Of a stretch of DNA of 64,000 nucleotides, positions 25,901-37,900 are shown piece by piece. The notes below the pieces were generated by a model that was given only the letters and a program-made list of their open reading frames with translations, was not told the origin of the DNA and searched no databases. How positions within the stretch are numbered: position 1 is the stretch's first letter; every line of letters starts with the position of its first letter. Source of the DNA: Lytechinus pictus. Taxonomy: Eukaryota; Echinodermata; Echinoidea; Temnopleuroida; Toxopneustidae. The stretch spans positions 62,734,420 through 62,798,419 of the forward strand of contig NC_087247.1 of assembly GCF_037042905.1 (NCBI RefSeq). Reading direction: 5' to 3'. The position numbers were made by a program, and so were the translations under genes.

Positions 25901-28900
25901 ATATCAAGATTTTTCATTGAATTTCTTTGATATTTAATAATTTTGCAACTATCTGCTCACCTATAATCAAACTTTGATTGTAGATGACCTTCAATCATCT
26001 CATTTGGGCCTCAGAGGGCAATTTGAGTTACTTTCTCAGTCTTAATAATTTCACATGTATTGAAATTTCTATGTACCGTATACGAAATTGCATCCCATTA
26101 GGGAGCCAAAGGGCAGTGAGGAGTGACTTTTTCAATCATCTTAATTGCTGTTTTGTGTTTTTTTGTATGAAATAACTCTTTATGTTCTATAGGGATACCA
26201 TGAACAAGAAAGTGATCTTGAGAGCTTGAAGATTCAGAATAATGAACAACAACAAACGATCCAAGAACTCAGTAATGAAATAGAGACTGTCAAGAAACAA
26301 AGCAATCAAGATAAAATTAACTTTCAAAAGAAGGTAAGAAAACAATTTGATTATAGATTCTCAAAACAGCCATACAAGAAATGGTTATGTTAAAATATTA
26401 AATGCAGCATAGGAGCTACATGTATTAAATTTGACATAAAACCACATCTCAAACACACATTTATTATGTAGCCAAAAGTGCATTCATAATCTCAGTGCCA
26501 ATTATTTGGTTGGATTATTTTCATCATAATGCATTCATATTTCATGCATATTACTCAGGTTTTTTAAGAGGTCTGTTCATATAAACTTACTGTATCTAAT
26601 TTTTAATCACAGTTTTTCTGCTTACCTTTGTTAAAATTATTTTTAGTAGAGAGTCAAGTTGTATTTTTTCATATTAAGATGAGTAAGCATAGGACCCTTG
26701 TTATATAAAGCTAGGCTTTTCACTTCCATTTATTAGTGGAGCGTTGTGGCCCAGTGGATAAGTCTTCTGACTTTGAAACAGAGGGTCGTTGGTTCGAATC
26801 CCAGCCATGGCATAATCTCCTTCAGCGAGAAATTTATCCACATTGTGCTGCACTCAACCCAGGTGAGGTGAATGGGTACCCGGCAGGATTAATTCCTTGA
26901 ATGCATGACCGCTGAAAGGCAGCTCGAGCTAAAGCCGGGGTAATAGTAATAATAACAACGCGCCTCCGATTAGAATATTTCTAGATACATGTAGATGACG
27001 CTATATAAATGCCTATTATTATTTATTGTATAAATCACACAGAAAATCAATGCATCTTTATGTGTTCATTCATTATTGTGACAGTGTATCATACTCACCC
27101 ACAATGCACTTCAGACATACATTGTAGATCATTATGAGCCAAAAGTGTGTCAATTGAAGTGCACTTTGAAACCTCATGTACATAATCAATATAGATTTAC
27201 TGCTGTCTTGAAATCTTTTTTTTTTCTTTTGCAGTGAGTTGATAATAATGTATATATATAACTTATGATGTCTTTTAATAGCTTGACCTCATTGAGTGTG
27301 TGCATTGGATTGCACAATTCATTTAATAGTTCTTGATGTTTGTGAATATTATTTGTTGCCACTCCCTCCCTTATGGGGCTGTGACATTTGAACATTCTAG
27401 ACAGTGTATGTCAACATACTGCACATGCTGCCAGGTGTTTTCTCCTTTAATCTTATTTATAGATACCAAGAATTCCATTCTTAGTATCAATAATTGCATT
27501 TTGTTAACAACACAAAATTTCAAGAATTCAAATTAATTAAATACATTTAGTGGTGTAAAGAAATGAGATTAAGGAAACTGCCTGCAATGGCTTATGTACA
27601 TGTATGTTGGCATTCACTGGTTAAGTATTCAGGTGTGACAGTCTTATGAGCATGCCATGATGTGGTGATTTTGTATTGCACAAACTAATTTTTTTTTTAA
27701 TAGGTTGTGGGTATTTGAACCATTTGACATTATTTTTTGTGTTTAACATACCCATTCCCCTTTGAAAAAAATAGTACAGGGGCCCATCTTGCAAAGAGTT
27801 GTAAAATATTTCTCAAAATAAAATTGACATTGATCTTAAATTTCGTAGCTATGAAATAGGAATTAAGATCAATCATAAATGAGTTGGATTTGAATCTATT
27901 GTAACTTGTTGTAAGACATGGCCCTGCTGTTAAATTTTCAAATACTATACCACACATAAGTTGATAAAGATTTGAAAAAAAGTAACATTGAATTAACAAT
28001 TGGGTATGTGTTTCATCAAAATAATATTGCTTTGTCAAGAAGATGTGTGCTTTATTAACTTTTTAATCATTGGCTATGAGAAAAGTGTTACCTCCCTTTA
28101 TGTAGCTGCACAAACAATCTTCTCTCAGCACCCACTTAGCTGCCAACTTGTATTACTGTATTTTATTCTACAAAATACATGGAATGATAAACCCTAGCAC
28201 ATGAGATTGTGAGATCTTGTTAATTGAGTAAATGTTAGAAAAGATACAATATACAGAAAGTGACTTATTTTCCTTCATTTGCATGTAGAGATTTCCTTGT
28301 TCTTGCTATGAAGTGTTACTAGCCTTTCATTTAATGATTATTCATTACATGTCACACCCCTTACCCACCAATCATCCAATCAAATATTGCCTTCTATCCC
28401 TGCTCTATTGCTTGACCAATCAGCTCTCAGAACAGGAAAATGAAGTTGCAAGGCAAGAGCAGCAGATCACCATTCACGAAGCCAGTGTTGAAGAGGTAAT
28501 TTATTAGTTGCACCACCCCTAATATATAAAGTATTTGTGGTGTTGTGCCTGCAGCTACTAATCATTTGGCATAATCACATTTGCAGTTTCAATTTATTTT
28601 GGGACTAGTTATCATGTAGCAATGTTTTGTGTTCTCTCAGAGGATTTAATGTTTTGTAACTAACATGTTTCTAATTGTGCCACATTGTATCTTTTTCATG
28701 CTTGTTGTATGTTTCTGTTTTAACAAGCTAACATCTATAATATCCTTATGTTATGAGTTTCAACTTCCTAAAAGCTACATGTAAATTTATGTTTATCTCA
28801 TTATGCAATGTTGCAATGTAGTTATTTTGTTTCATCAATATAACAAGCACCTTTTCATTTAATTCATTCACAATAAATAAGATTTTTTTTTCATATATTC

Positions 28901-31900
28901 TGGAAAAAGAAAACTAATCAGTAAATTGCACCACATTTTTCCTCTCTCTCGTCTGTACTTTTTTTTTTTTTTTTTGGGGGGGGGGGAGCAGGGTGGGGGT
29001 AAAGGGGAGATAATTGGCATTGTACATACAGTGCTTATTTATTCACTTTACATACCTCAGTACACCTGTTAGGCATCAGACAACCCTCTTTTGCAGATGT
29101 GAATAAATTGCTTACATTCAATAACATGTGGGTCTTTAAAAGGTAAAATTTATGATGATGTAAATTCATTCACGCCTCCGTCCAACATATGTGGTTACCA
29201 GAGGCATTGTTTTCAGATTGTCCACACCATTTTTGGTCTCTCGATATTTAATGAACCATTTGACAGATCAACGGACAACTTCAGACTTGGTCAAGTATGC
29301 CTATTAGTAGAGCGGATAAGCTCCAAAAATCACAACAATTGTGCAAATTTTGACTAAAGCATGAAACTTTCACAAGTATAAGTATATGCCGTAAGATTTA
29401 TTTTAATGATGGGAGGTAAATTTTTAAATGCCATTTATGGCCGTTGCTATGGCAACGGATTAATTTCTCCAAAATAGCATACATTCCCATGTAAGTGGTA
29501 AATAAACATGATATAGATGACCAACATTTTAATTTTCAGGCTCCCAATTGAATACATATGAAATTTAGAAATATTCAAGATCACCAAGATAGTTCCAATT
29601 GGTTTGTTGCCATGGCAACGGCTTGTGTTTCCCCAGAAAAATTAAAATTTTGATTAAAAAAAGTTGTAGAATATGATTCATCTTTAATTTCCCCTAATTT
29701 TACAATGCTAAACAAAGATATTTTGGTTGCTAAATGTGTGAATTACATCTCAAGCCATTGCCATGGCAACCAAATAACATCTAATCTAAATCAAAACTGG
29801 TACTTTTCTTGGGTAAATGATCCGTTGCTATGGCAACAGGCCATTTGGAACATTGATATTTATCATTGAATTCAAGTATTACCAAGGCAACATCAATGTT
29901 TATCATTCTAATTAGTTCATGCAGAACACTCACTGTATTATTTTCCCCTAAATTGATTGAGTAGGTCAAACCTTACGCATGTACATTAAGTTAACTTTCA
30001 TTGTATTTTTCACCTGTCCATAACCTTGTCATCCATGTTGTTGTTTTTTTAGATTAGATGTTATCTGGTTGCCATGGCAATGGCTTAAGATGTTATATTT
30101 ATAAATTTAGTCACAAACATAGCTCGATTAGGACCTTAAAATTAGGGAAAATGGATGATGATCATACATGTATTCTACATTTTTATCAATATTTTTACCT
30201 TTCTAGAGGGAAATAAGCTGTTGCCATGGCAACAGGCCTTGTGCAAAATTGTTTCTTTTTAAATTTAATTCAAGCATTACCAAGGCAACATAATTTTTTA
30301 TCTTTATAAAGAACTCCTGCAGAACACTTTCTGTATTTTTTGTTCAAATGAGGGGATCAAAACTTAAGCTTACAGATTAAGTCAATTCTAATTGTATTTT
30401 CCACCTGTCCATTGTCTTGTCAACCATGTTATTTTTGTAAATGAGATGTTATTTGGTTGCCATGGCAATGGCTTGAGATGTAATTCACACATTTAGCAAC
30501 CAAAATATCTTTGTTTAGCACTGTAGAATTAGGGGAAATTAAAGATAAATCATATTCTACAACTTTTTTTAATCAAAATGTTTATTTTTCTGGGGAAACA
30601 CAAGCCGTTGCCATGGCAACACACCCATTGGAACTATCTTGGTGATCTTGAATATTTCTAAATTTCATATGTATTCAATTGGGAGCCTGAAAATTATCAT
30701 TTTGGTCATTTATATCATGTTTATTTACCATTTACATGGGAATGTATGCTATTTTGGAGAAATTAATCTGTTGCCATGGCAACGGCCGAAAATGGCATTT
30801 AAAAATTTACCTCCCATCTTTAAAATAAATCTTACGACATATACTAATACTTGTGAAAGTTTCATGCTTTAGTCATATTTTGCACAATTGTTCGGCTTAT
30901 CCGCTCTACTATATAGGTGACATAAGGCTTTATAATATCAAAAGTGTCTCATTTTTGCAATAACTAAAGAAGCGTTTGATGGTTCAACTTGAAATATGGC
31001 TTATGTATTATTATGGAAGTGATGATGATCTGATTAGATTTTGGGGTCATGAGGTCAAAGTCACAGAGGTCGTTATGTACTAGTACATTGAAATACCTTG
31101 TTTTTTGTGATAAATGATAACCAATCGAGGGATCTTCTTCAATCTTTGTTCATGCATCCATATTGGAGGGACAATGATCTGATTAAATTTCCACAACATG
31201 AAGTTAATGTTCAAAGGTCACAATGGTCATTATATACCTGAAAATATCTTTCTCACAAGAATTAAAGAACCTTTTAGAAAGGATTTAGGAAGAGGGAGAA
31301 GGATTCAAATCTTAAGATGCATGTAGACTATTAATATACAGTATATATATATGCAATATACATGTACTTAAATCTTGAAAATCTTGAATCACTTTTTGTT
31401 TACTTCTTTCCCTTAAAGTCAGTTAGCCTACCCTGCACACTATTGGTTTATAAATCAGAATGCTCTTCCAATTTGGTAGGATAATGCTTTGTAGATAGCT
31501 CCTAAGAAATTTTCAAACATCATATGTAGGAAGAAATTCAACATTTTCACAGTGGAGACTGTCTAAATCTTTTATCAAGAAAACAATTATTTAAGTCTGT
31601 TTGAAAACATGAATGCTTATTTGCATTTACATTGCTTTGACAACATATCCCAAGTTTTGTCCCTTTTAATTATCAATGATTTAAGTGTGTGGATTTGTCT
31701 CTTTTTGTCTCGCCTGCATAGCAGAGCGAGACTATAGGCGCCGCTTTTCCGACGGCGGCGGGATTGTCAACATTGAAATCTTAACCAAGGTTAAGTTTTT
31801 GAAATGTTGTCATAACTTAGAAAGTATATAGACCTAGTTCATGAAGCTTCGACATAAGGGTGATAGTGTATCACTGAAGATCCTGCCTGAGTTTCAGGTC

Positions 31901-34900
31901 ACATGACCTAGGTCAAAGGTCACTTAGGGTCAACAAACTTTGACCATGTTGAGGGTATTTGTGGAATTGTCATCATAACTTTGAAATTTCATGGATCTAC
32001 CGGTAGTTGATGAAACTTACCGGTAAACATAAGAGCAATTATGTATCCCTGAACATCCTGTGCGAGTTTCCGGTCACATGACCAAGGTCAAAGGTCATTT
32101 AGGGTCAATGAACTTTGATAATGTTGGGGGTATTTGTGGAATTGTCATAACTTTAAAAGTTTATAGATCTAGTTCATAGAAACTTGGGACATAAGAGTAT
32201 AACCATGTATCCCTGAATATCTTGTGTGTATTTAAGGTCACATGACCAAAATCAAAGGTCATTTAGGGTCAACAAACTTTGATAATGTTGGGGGTATTTG
32301 TAGAATTGTCATCATAACTTAGAAAGTTTATGGATCTACACATGTAGGTCATGAAACATAGACATTTAAGGGTAATGATTGTTTTGCACATGTCTGAGGT
32401 CACATGATAGTGGTCAAAGGTCATGTTGGGTAAATGGACATAGTATTTTATTATCATATGAGTGTTTTTCTTTTGTTAATAATTTTTAATAGCTGTTTTT
32501 AAAGTCAGCACTGCTGGTATATCAACCTGCGTAATGCAGGCGAGACTGCAAGAGAGGCGTTCCACTTGTTTAATCTCTCTCCCTGTCTGTCTTTTTCTTG
32601 CTTGTCTAATGTCTCCTCTCTGTTGTGCAATTCTATAATACAGTTATCAAGATGCCTTGAAGAAGAAAAAAGAAAAAGTGTTTCATTACAGGTATGTAGT
32701 ACTCTTGATAATTATCAGTACCATTTTCTAAAATGTAATAATTGTATTCTCTTTCCTGACAATTTAAGGAGTAAACTATTAACAAATAAGAGATATACAT
32801 ATCTTGATAATGATACATGAATAACAGCTATAACGGTCATCATATTATGTATTTCTGTATATTGAAGATAGGTGACTTTGATTCATTATCAATTATGTTG
32901 CATTAAATTGAAAAGTGGACTGTGATGGTAGTAGACTTGTTAACTGCAAAAAAAAGTAAATGCTGCATTTTTAAGTACTATTGGGCCGCGTGGTAGAAAT
33001 ATTCCATGAGCCTGTTGGGATATTTATATCCAAAGACACACTGTAAAGCACTTATTGGCAAAAATTATGTAAATTAGCCCCAAAATGAAATTCATCCCTT
33101 TATGCTTAGCCAGTGTGTAATGTGCTTGATCGGCTACCATGATAGGTGTCTGTCCCAGATTGTGGTACTCTGTAGCATGCTTGATTATCTTCGTACATTG
33201 AAACATTGTTATTGCACTGTTTGCTGACTCAGTGAACAGTGGAAGCATATGAGACTTTGAAATGAAAGAGGGTAATTCTGACTTTACTGCTTTGTTTGCA
33301 GCCAAAGAAATCCAGTCTTTCATTTTCAAATGCCTTTCTAGATGATAGATTACGTGATTTAACACTCATAGCCATCTTAAAGGACCTGTGGCACAGATCT
33401 TGAGGAACTCGGGCCTGGCTGACTTTTAGTATGTTGTAATAATGGAACATGAGCAATTTTATCTGTAGAGAAAAAAAACCATCTTCCATGGTTGTCTACG
33501 ACACAGGAAGTGGTTTCACAGTCTTTTGACCCATTTGTACATATACATGTACATCATTCAATATATCTTTGTAGTCTTCCTCCACCCGATTCGATGAAAA
33601 GTGCTGCAAGATGCTGATGTTTGTCCTATGGACAACAGACTGAGGAGAGGCATTATACATGTGGAGTTGTAATCAATGTTATCAACTCCTCCAGTTGTGA
33701 ATACTCTTTTTGGTGGTTTGCACCAGAACAACCACACCTTCCTCCTCCCAATGGGTTATTATTGAGTTAGCAATCTTAGTACTTGAAAGCTGGTCAGGGG
33801 CGATGGTATACCCCGTTCTGCTAGGGTATCCACTAAACTCTCCTTGCAGGTTTTCATATGCACTTTCATTGCAAGTGAGAGAGCTAAAAAATTGAGTTTC
33901 ATGGTCATGGGGATGGCATGGCTTCCTCTGCAGATTGGAAGACTGTCTTCTTATAAGAATACACATGATGGTTTAGGCCAGTGATAATAGAATTTTCTCT
34001 GAAGAGGCAGAAGGTGTGGCAGCAGCAATACCAGGACCATCCAACAGCATGTGAAAGAAGAATTTCAACAAGGGATTAAGGGAATCGGCTTTAGATGTGG
34101 AATTGAATGAGCCTGAAAACAGTTTCCTCTTCTGTATCATATTCCTCTGTAAGGTCCCTAATGCTTGTGCCTTAATTGTGACATCTGCTGAGGTAGTGTC
34201 CTTCATCTCCTGAAGTACTTGGGTGAGATTTTCATCTCATCCGACCCTAGAAACCAAATGACTGTTAAATTGCTTTGATGTCAGGGACAAAGCTCATTAT
34301 ATCATGCCATAATCATGTTGTATGACTTAGACTGTGAGGATAAAGAGATCCAAACTGTTTGTCAAAGTTTACTTTCATATCAGACATGCTGAAGACAGGT
34401 CCGGAAACACTTTGATTTTCCATGTTATCGATGAGTTCCTGTAAAGCTTGAGCTTTTCCTATTTTCACTGCGTGGGTTTCACGTGAACACTGATCAACTT
34501 TATTTGCCTTTACTCTAAAGGCTACTGAGACATGTATTAAGATGACAAACTGCATCAATCATGTCCCATTCAGAAAGTTTAGTCTGCATCACCGACCTTG
34601 CTCTCAGCATCATGAACTCTCTGATCCAAGCCTTGAGTAGAAACCTTTCTTAATTCTTTCTTTTCACCTGTTTTCTTCCAAAAGAAGCATTTTATTTCTC
34701 TGAAGAATCTTTGTTCTTGGTCAATGTCCCTGGTACACGCCCAATCTGCTAGCATAGTCACCTTGTCTTTATCAGGTTTTGGGGTCGCTTTTGCTTAGCA
34801 CTATCCACTTTGTGTTTGTTTACAGCACTTACAATTTTTATGCCAAACTATTGTGTTAGATGTGATTACTTCTGCTATTCTATGGATAGTGTTCATTCTA

Positions 34901-37900
34901 TCACAGATACCAATAGATGAAATCATCAACTGCAACAAAGGCAGGACAATCACATGACTTGTGTAGGTTTTAAATGTTTTGTACCAATTTTGTGTAACAA
35001 GTTTTTATAATTTGTAATTTCACAAATGATGCTGAGCTCTGTAAAAGGTTTAGTTTTGTCTGATTGGATTCCAAGCTGGCCATCATAATCTAACCCCTTT
35101 CTTCCTTATAGTCTTGTGCCCAGTTTTAGAGGTTTTTTGTTCAATATATATTTTACAAGAATTTTCTTAAATATATAGACATAAAATATGCAAATATATG
35201 TAAATAACTTGTTTATTTGCATAGATGCAGATGTAAATATGCATTTGATTTATATACTGACTCATTGTTCATTCATAATATTGACAAATAAATTATGATA
35301 TCAATGGTATGAGAATTTCATATGGGAAAACATTTGAATGTCTTGTTTCAGTCAGAGGTGACGGAACTACGGAATGAAAGCGGAAACCGAGTGACCAGTC
35401 TAGAGAAAGAACTTGCTTTGGCTCAAGATGACAATGAACAATTAAAGAAACAGCTTGTGAAACTTATCAAGTATGTATAATCTTCCAAATCTTTAGATAT
35501 CTTATTGTTTAATTAATTTTTAATTGGTTTACCTGAATCTTTGAATACATCATGTATTCTCTTACTGTTTGATTGTGGTTGTACTTTAGTTTATTTATTT
35601 TTCCCACTTTTTTTTGCTAACATCAGTCTCTGTTACTTTGTTCAGATGGTCAATAGAAATAATATAATATTTGCTGCACATTGCTTGTCTATTTTATTTT
35701 TAGGGACTATATCCCAAGTTGAAATACATGTATGGCTTAAAACTGTAAGTGATTTATTAATTGATAAAATATGTTTGTGTTTTCAGGGAAAAGGACACTT
35801 TGTGGAAAAGGACAGAGAAATTGGAGTACCATAGGAAAATGAAAGCATCTGAAAGATGGCTAGACGATAAACAGGTAAGACAGTAACATCTAAGATTTAA
35901 TCATAAATGACTGATTTTTAAACTAAAATCTTTTGCTGGTAAGCATCATATGAGAAAATGTTTTTACTCAATCATTAAGAAATAACCCTTTTTAAAAATT
36001 ATACACTTTTACTTTCATAACAACAATAACAGTTTGATTCCATTGTTGTGCATGCAAAAACATACAAAACTTTTATTAATAAAAACGTTAGCAATCAGTT
36101 TGGACACGTCTTTAACAATGAGAGTCTGATAACGAAGAAATAGTCCTCAAAAGTTGGAAGCATGTTATTGATGATTTAATTTGAAGTAAAGTATTTGTTT
36201 TCTGATCTTCTTGACCATTCTTTTGCATGTGTAGCATTTATATGGAGGTCTTGGAAGGTAATGATAGTAATAATGATGTTTAGATCTTGTTTATAGCATA
36301 TCACATACCATTTAATGTCTCTATACTCTTTCAGTGGATCTTGGATATTATTACTCTGGTTTTAGTGTGGCAAGCTCTTTACAGTACACAAGCATTTCCT
36401 TGAAATGCTTTTGAAATTCCTGCCAGGTACCAATTTACCTCACCTGGGTTGAGTGCAGCACAATGTTGATCAATTTCTAGCTGAAGAAAATTATATACCA
36501 CGGCAGGGAACAGAACTCACAAATTTCTGTTTCAGAGTCTGGAGACTAATCCACTGGGCCACGATGAAATGAAAGACTATCTGGTTTCATGTATTCTCTT
36601 TTTTCCTCCTCAAAATACTAGATGAAGGAGAAAGATACAAACTTTCAACTTATGAAAGTAAGATTTCTTTTAGAATATTAATTCTAATGTTATACTTTTC
36701 AACTGAAATTCATGCATTTCATGAAAATTTCTGTTTCTTTTTAGGTGACTCAGTGCATGTCCTGTACGTGTGAGTTTAGTCTGACTGTTAGGAAACATCA
36801 CTGTCGTCTCTGTGGAAGAATATTTTGTGCAAAATGTACAGACTTCTTTGTACTGACCTCCCATAGCAAGTAAGATTTTGTCTTGAATATTAAAATCTTT
36901 GCAATCATTATGTTTTCTTGTCTTACCCCAGTACATGTTGTGCAACTGAATTGTGTGACTTATTTTAGAACCCCTACTTTGATTCAATTGACCTATAGGT
37001 TGTTTCATTTCTTATGTATAAATACTTATAAAATATAATTTCATTAAAAAATACACATATATGATTTGAAGTTTACAATAAGATGTTTGATTCCATTCGA
37101 TAACTTAAAATGAATGACAATGTTATGGAAGATTGCAGATCATTGCCCGCCTCTTATTTAAGAAGCTGGTACCAATAACTAAAAAAAAAATAGTTATGGT
37201 ATGTGTTATGTAAAAGTTTCCTAAATTGAGTAGTATGCATTAAAGGACACTTGATAAGATTGAATTTGTAAAGACAAGTCATTTTTAGTCCCTGAACTAT
37301 CAAATTTATTTTTGTACACCTTTTGTTGTATCATGTAAATTACATTTTTTTTCTTCCGATTTTTGTCTTTAATGATTTACAGTATTTTTTCTGTTCATAC
37401 ACCTATTTCATATTTTTTTAAATTTCAATTTCAAATGAATGTTGTAATTAAAAAATGAAAATGTAGAATTGAATTTTATAAACCAGGAAGAAGAGCCGAG
37501 TGTGTGAGCAGTGTTACGTAGGTCACCAGCATTCCCTGGAGGCTGCTAGTGTTAATACATCTATCATATCAACCAACTCTCATGATGATAGCCTAGATGA
37601 TGGTCATCCTTCCAATCAGAGTACAAGAGACATGCCTGGTGGGTCAAGCTCTGTCGCTAGTGATGAAGGATTGTCAGATGTGATGTCAGAGAGTGTAAAC
37701 AGTGAGCCTGTCACCATGGATGATGTTGATGAATCACTAAGGATTGTGGGAATGGATGCAATAGCCCAAGGTGACCCGTGAGTATTCAACCATCTTCTCT
37801 GTAGAAATGATTGAAAAACAGAAAGTTATTAGAATTACAGAAGATAGGGATTTCAGTCAACAAACATTCATACCAGCAAAATTATTTTTGAACAACCTCT

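Larger units (their letters stand above)
23654..26192. other. FYCO1 intron 9
   Basis: Filled largely by tandem-repeat element copy 3 (23995-25005) and an inverted-repeat element (25079-25735). Confidence 0.6.
26334..28423. other. FYCO1 intron 10
   Basis: Contains a full-length-looking SINE (26741-27028) and a small hAT-type MITE (27776-27930); the rest is unremarkable AT-rich DNA. Confidence 0.6.
28496..32643. other. FYCO1 intron 11
   Basis: A 4.1-kb intron: a T-tract followed by a G-tract near 28960-28987, the X-box-bearing inverted repeat (29300-30915), a diverged direct repeat (about 30940-31250) and tandem-repeat element copy 4 (31706-32571). Confidence 0.6.

Noticed and set aside
26741..26815. 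Possible tRNA gene with good A and B boxes
   Set aside because: The acceptor stem does not pair, and sequence continues into a repeated SINE body found elsewhere in the window.
12771..32571. CRISPR-like array of regularly spaced repeats
   Set aside because: Units are long, diverged and head-to-tail without unique spacers, in an animal genome; they are tandem-repeat elements.
33231..33243. TGCTGACTCAGTG, close to a Maf/CNC recognition element, in an FYCO1 intron
   Set aside because: A single 11-of-13 match lying inside a decayed coding insertion; expected by chance in a 64-kb window.
35541..35834. 97-codon plus-strand frame across FYCO1 intron 13 and exon 14
   Set aside because: It reads exon 14 in a different frame from the RUN-coiled coil-FYVE product and has hydrophobic intron-derived sequence.
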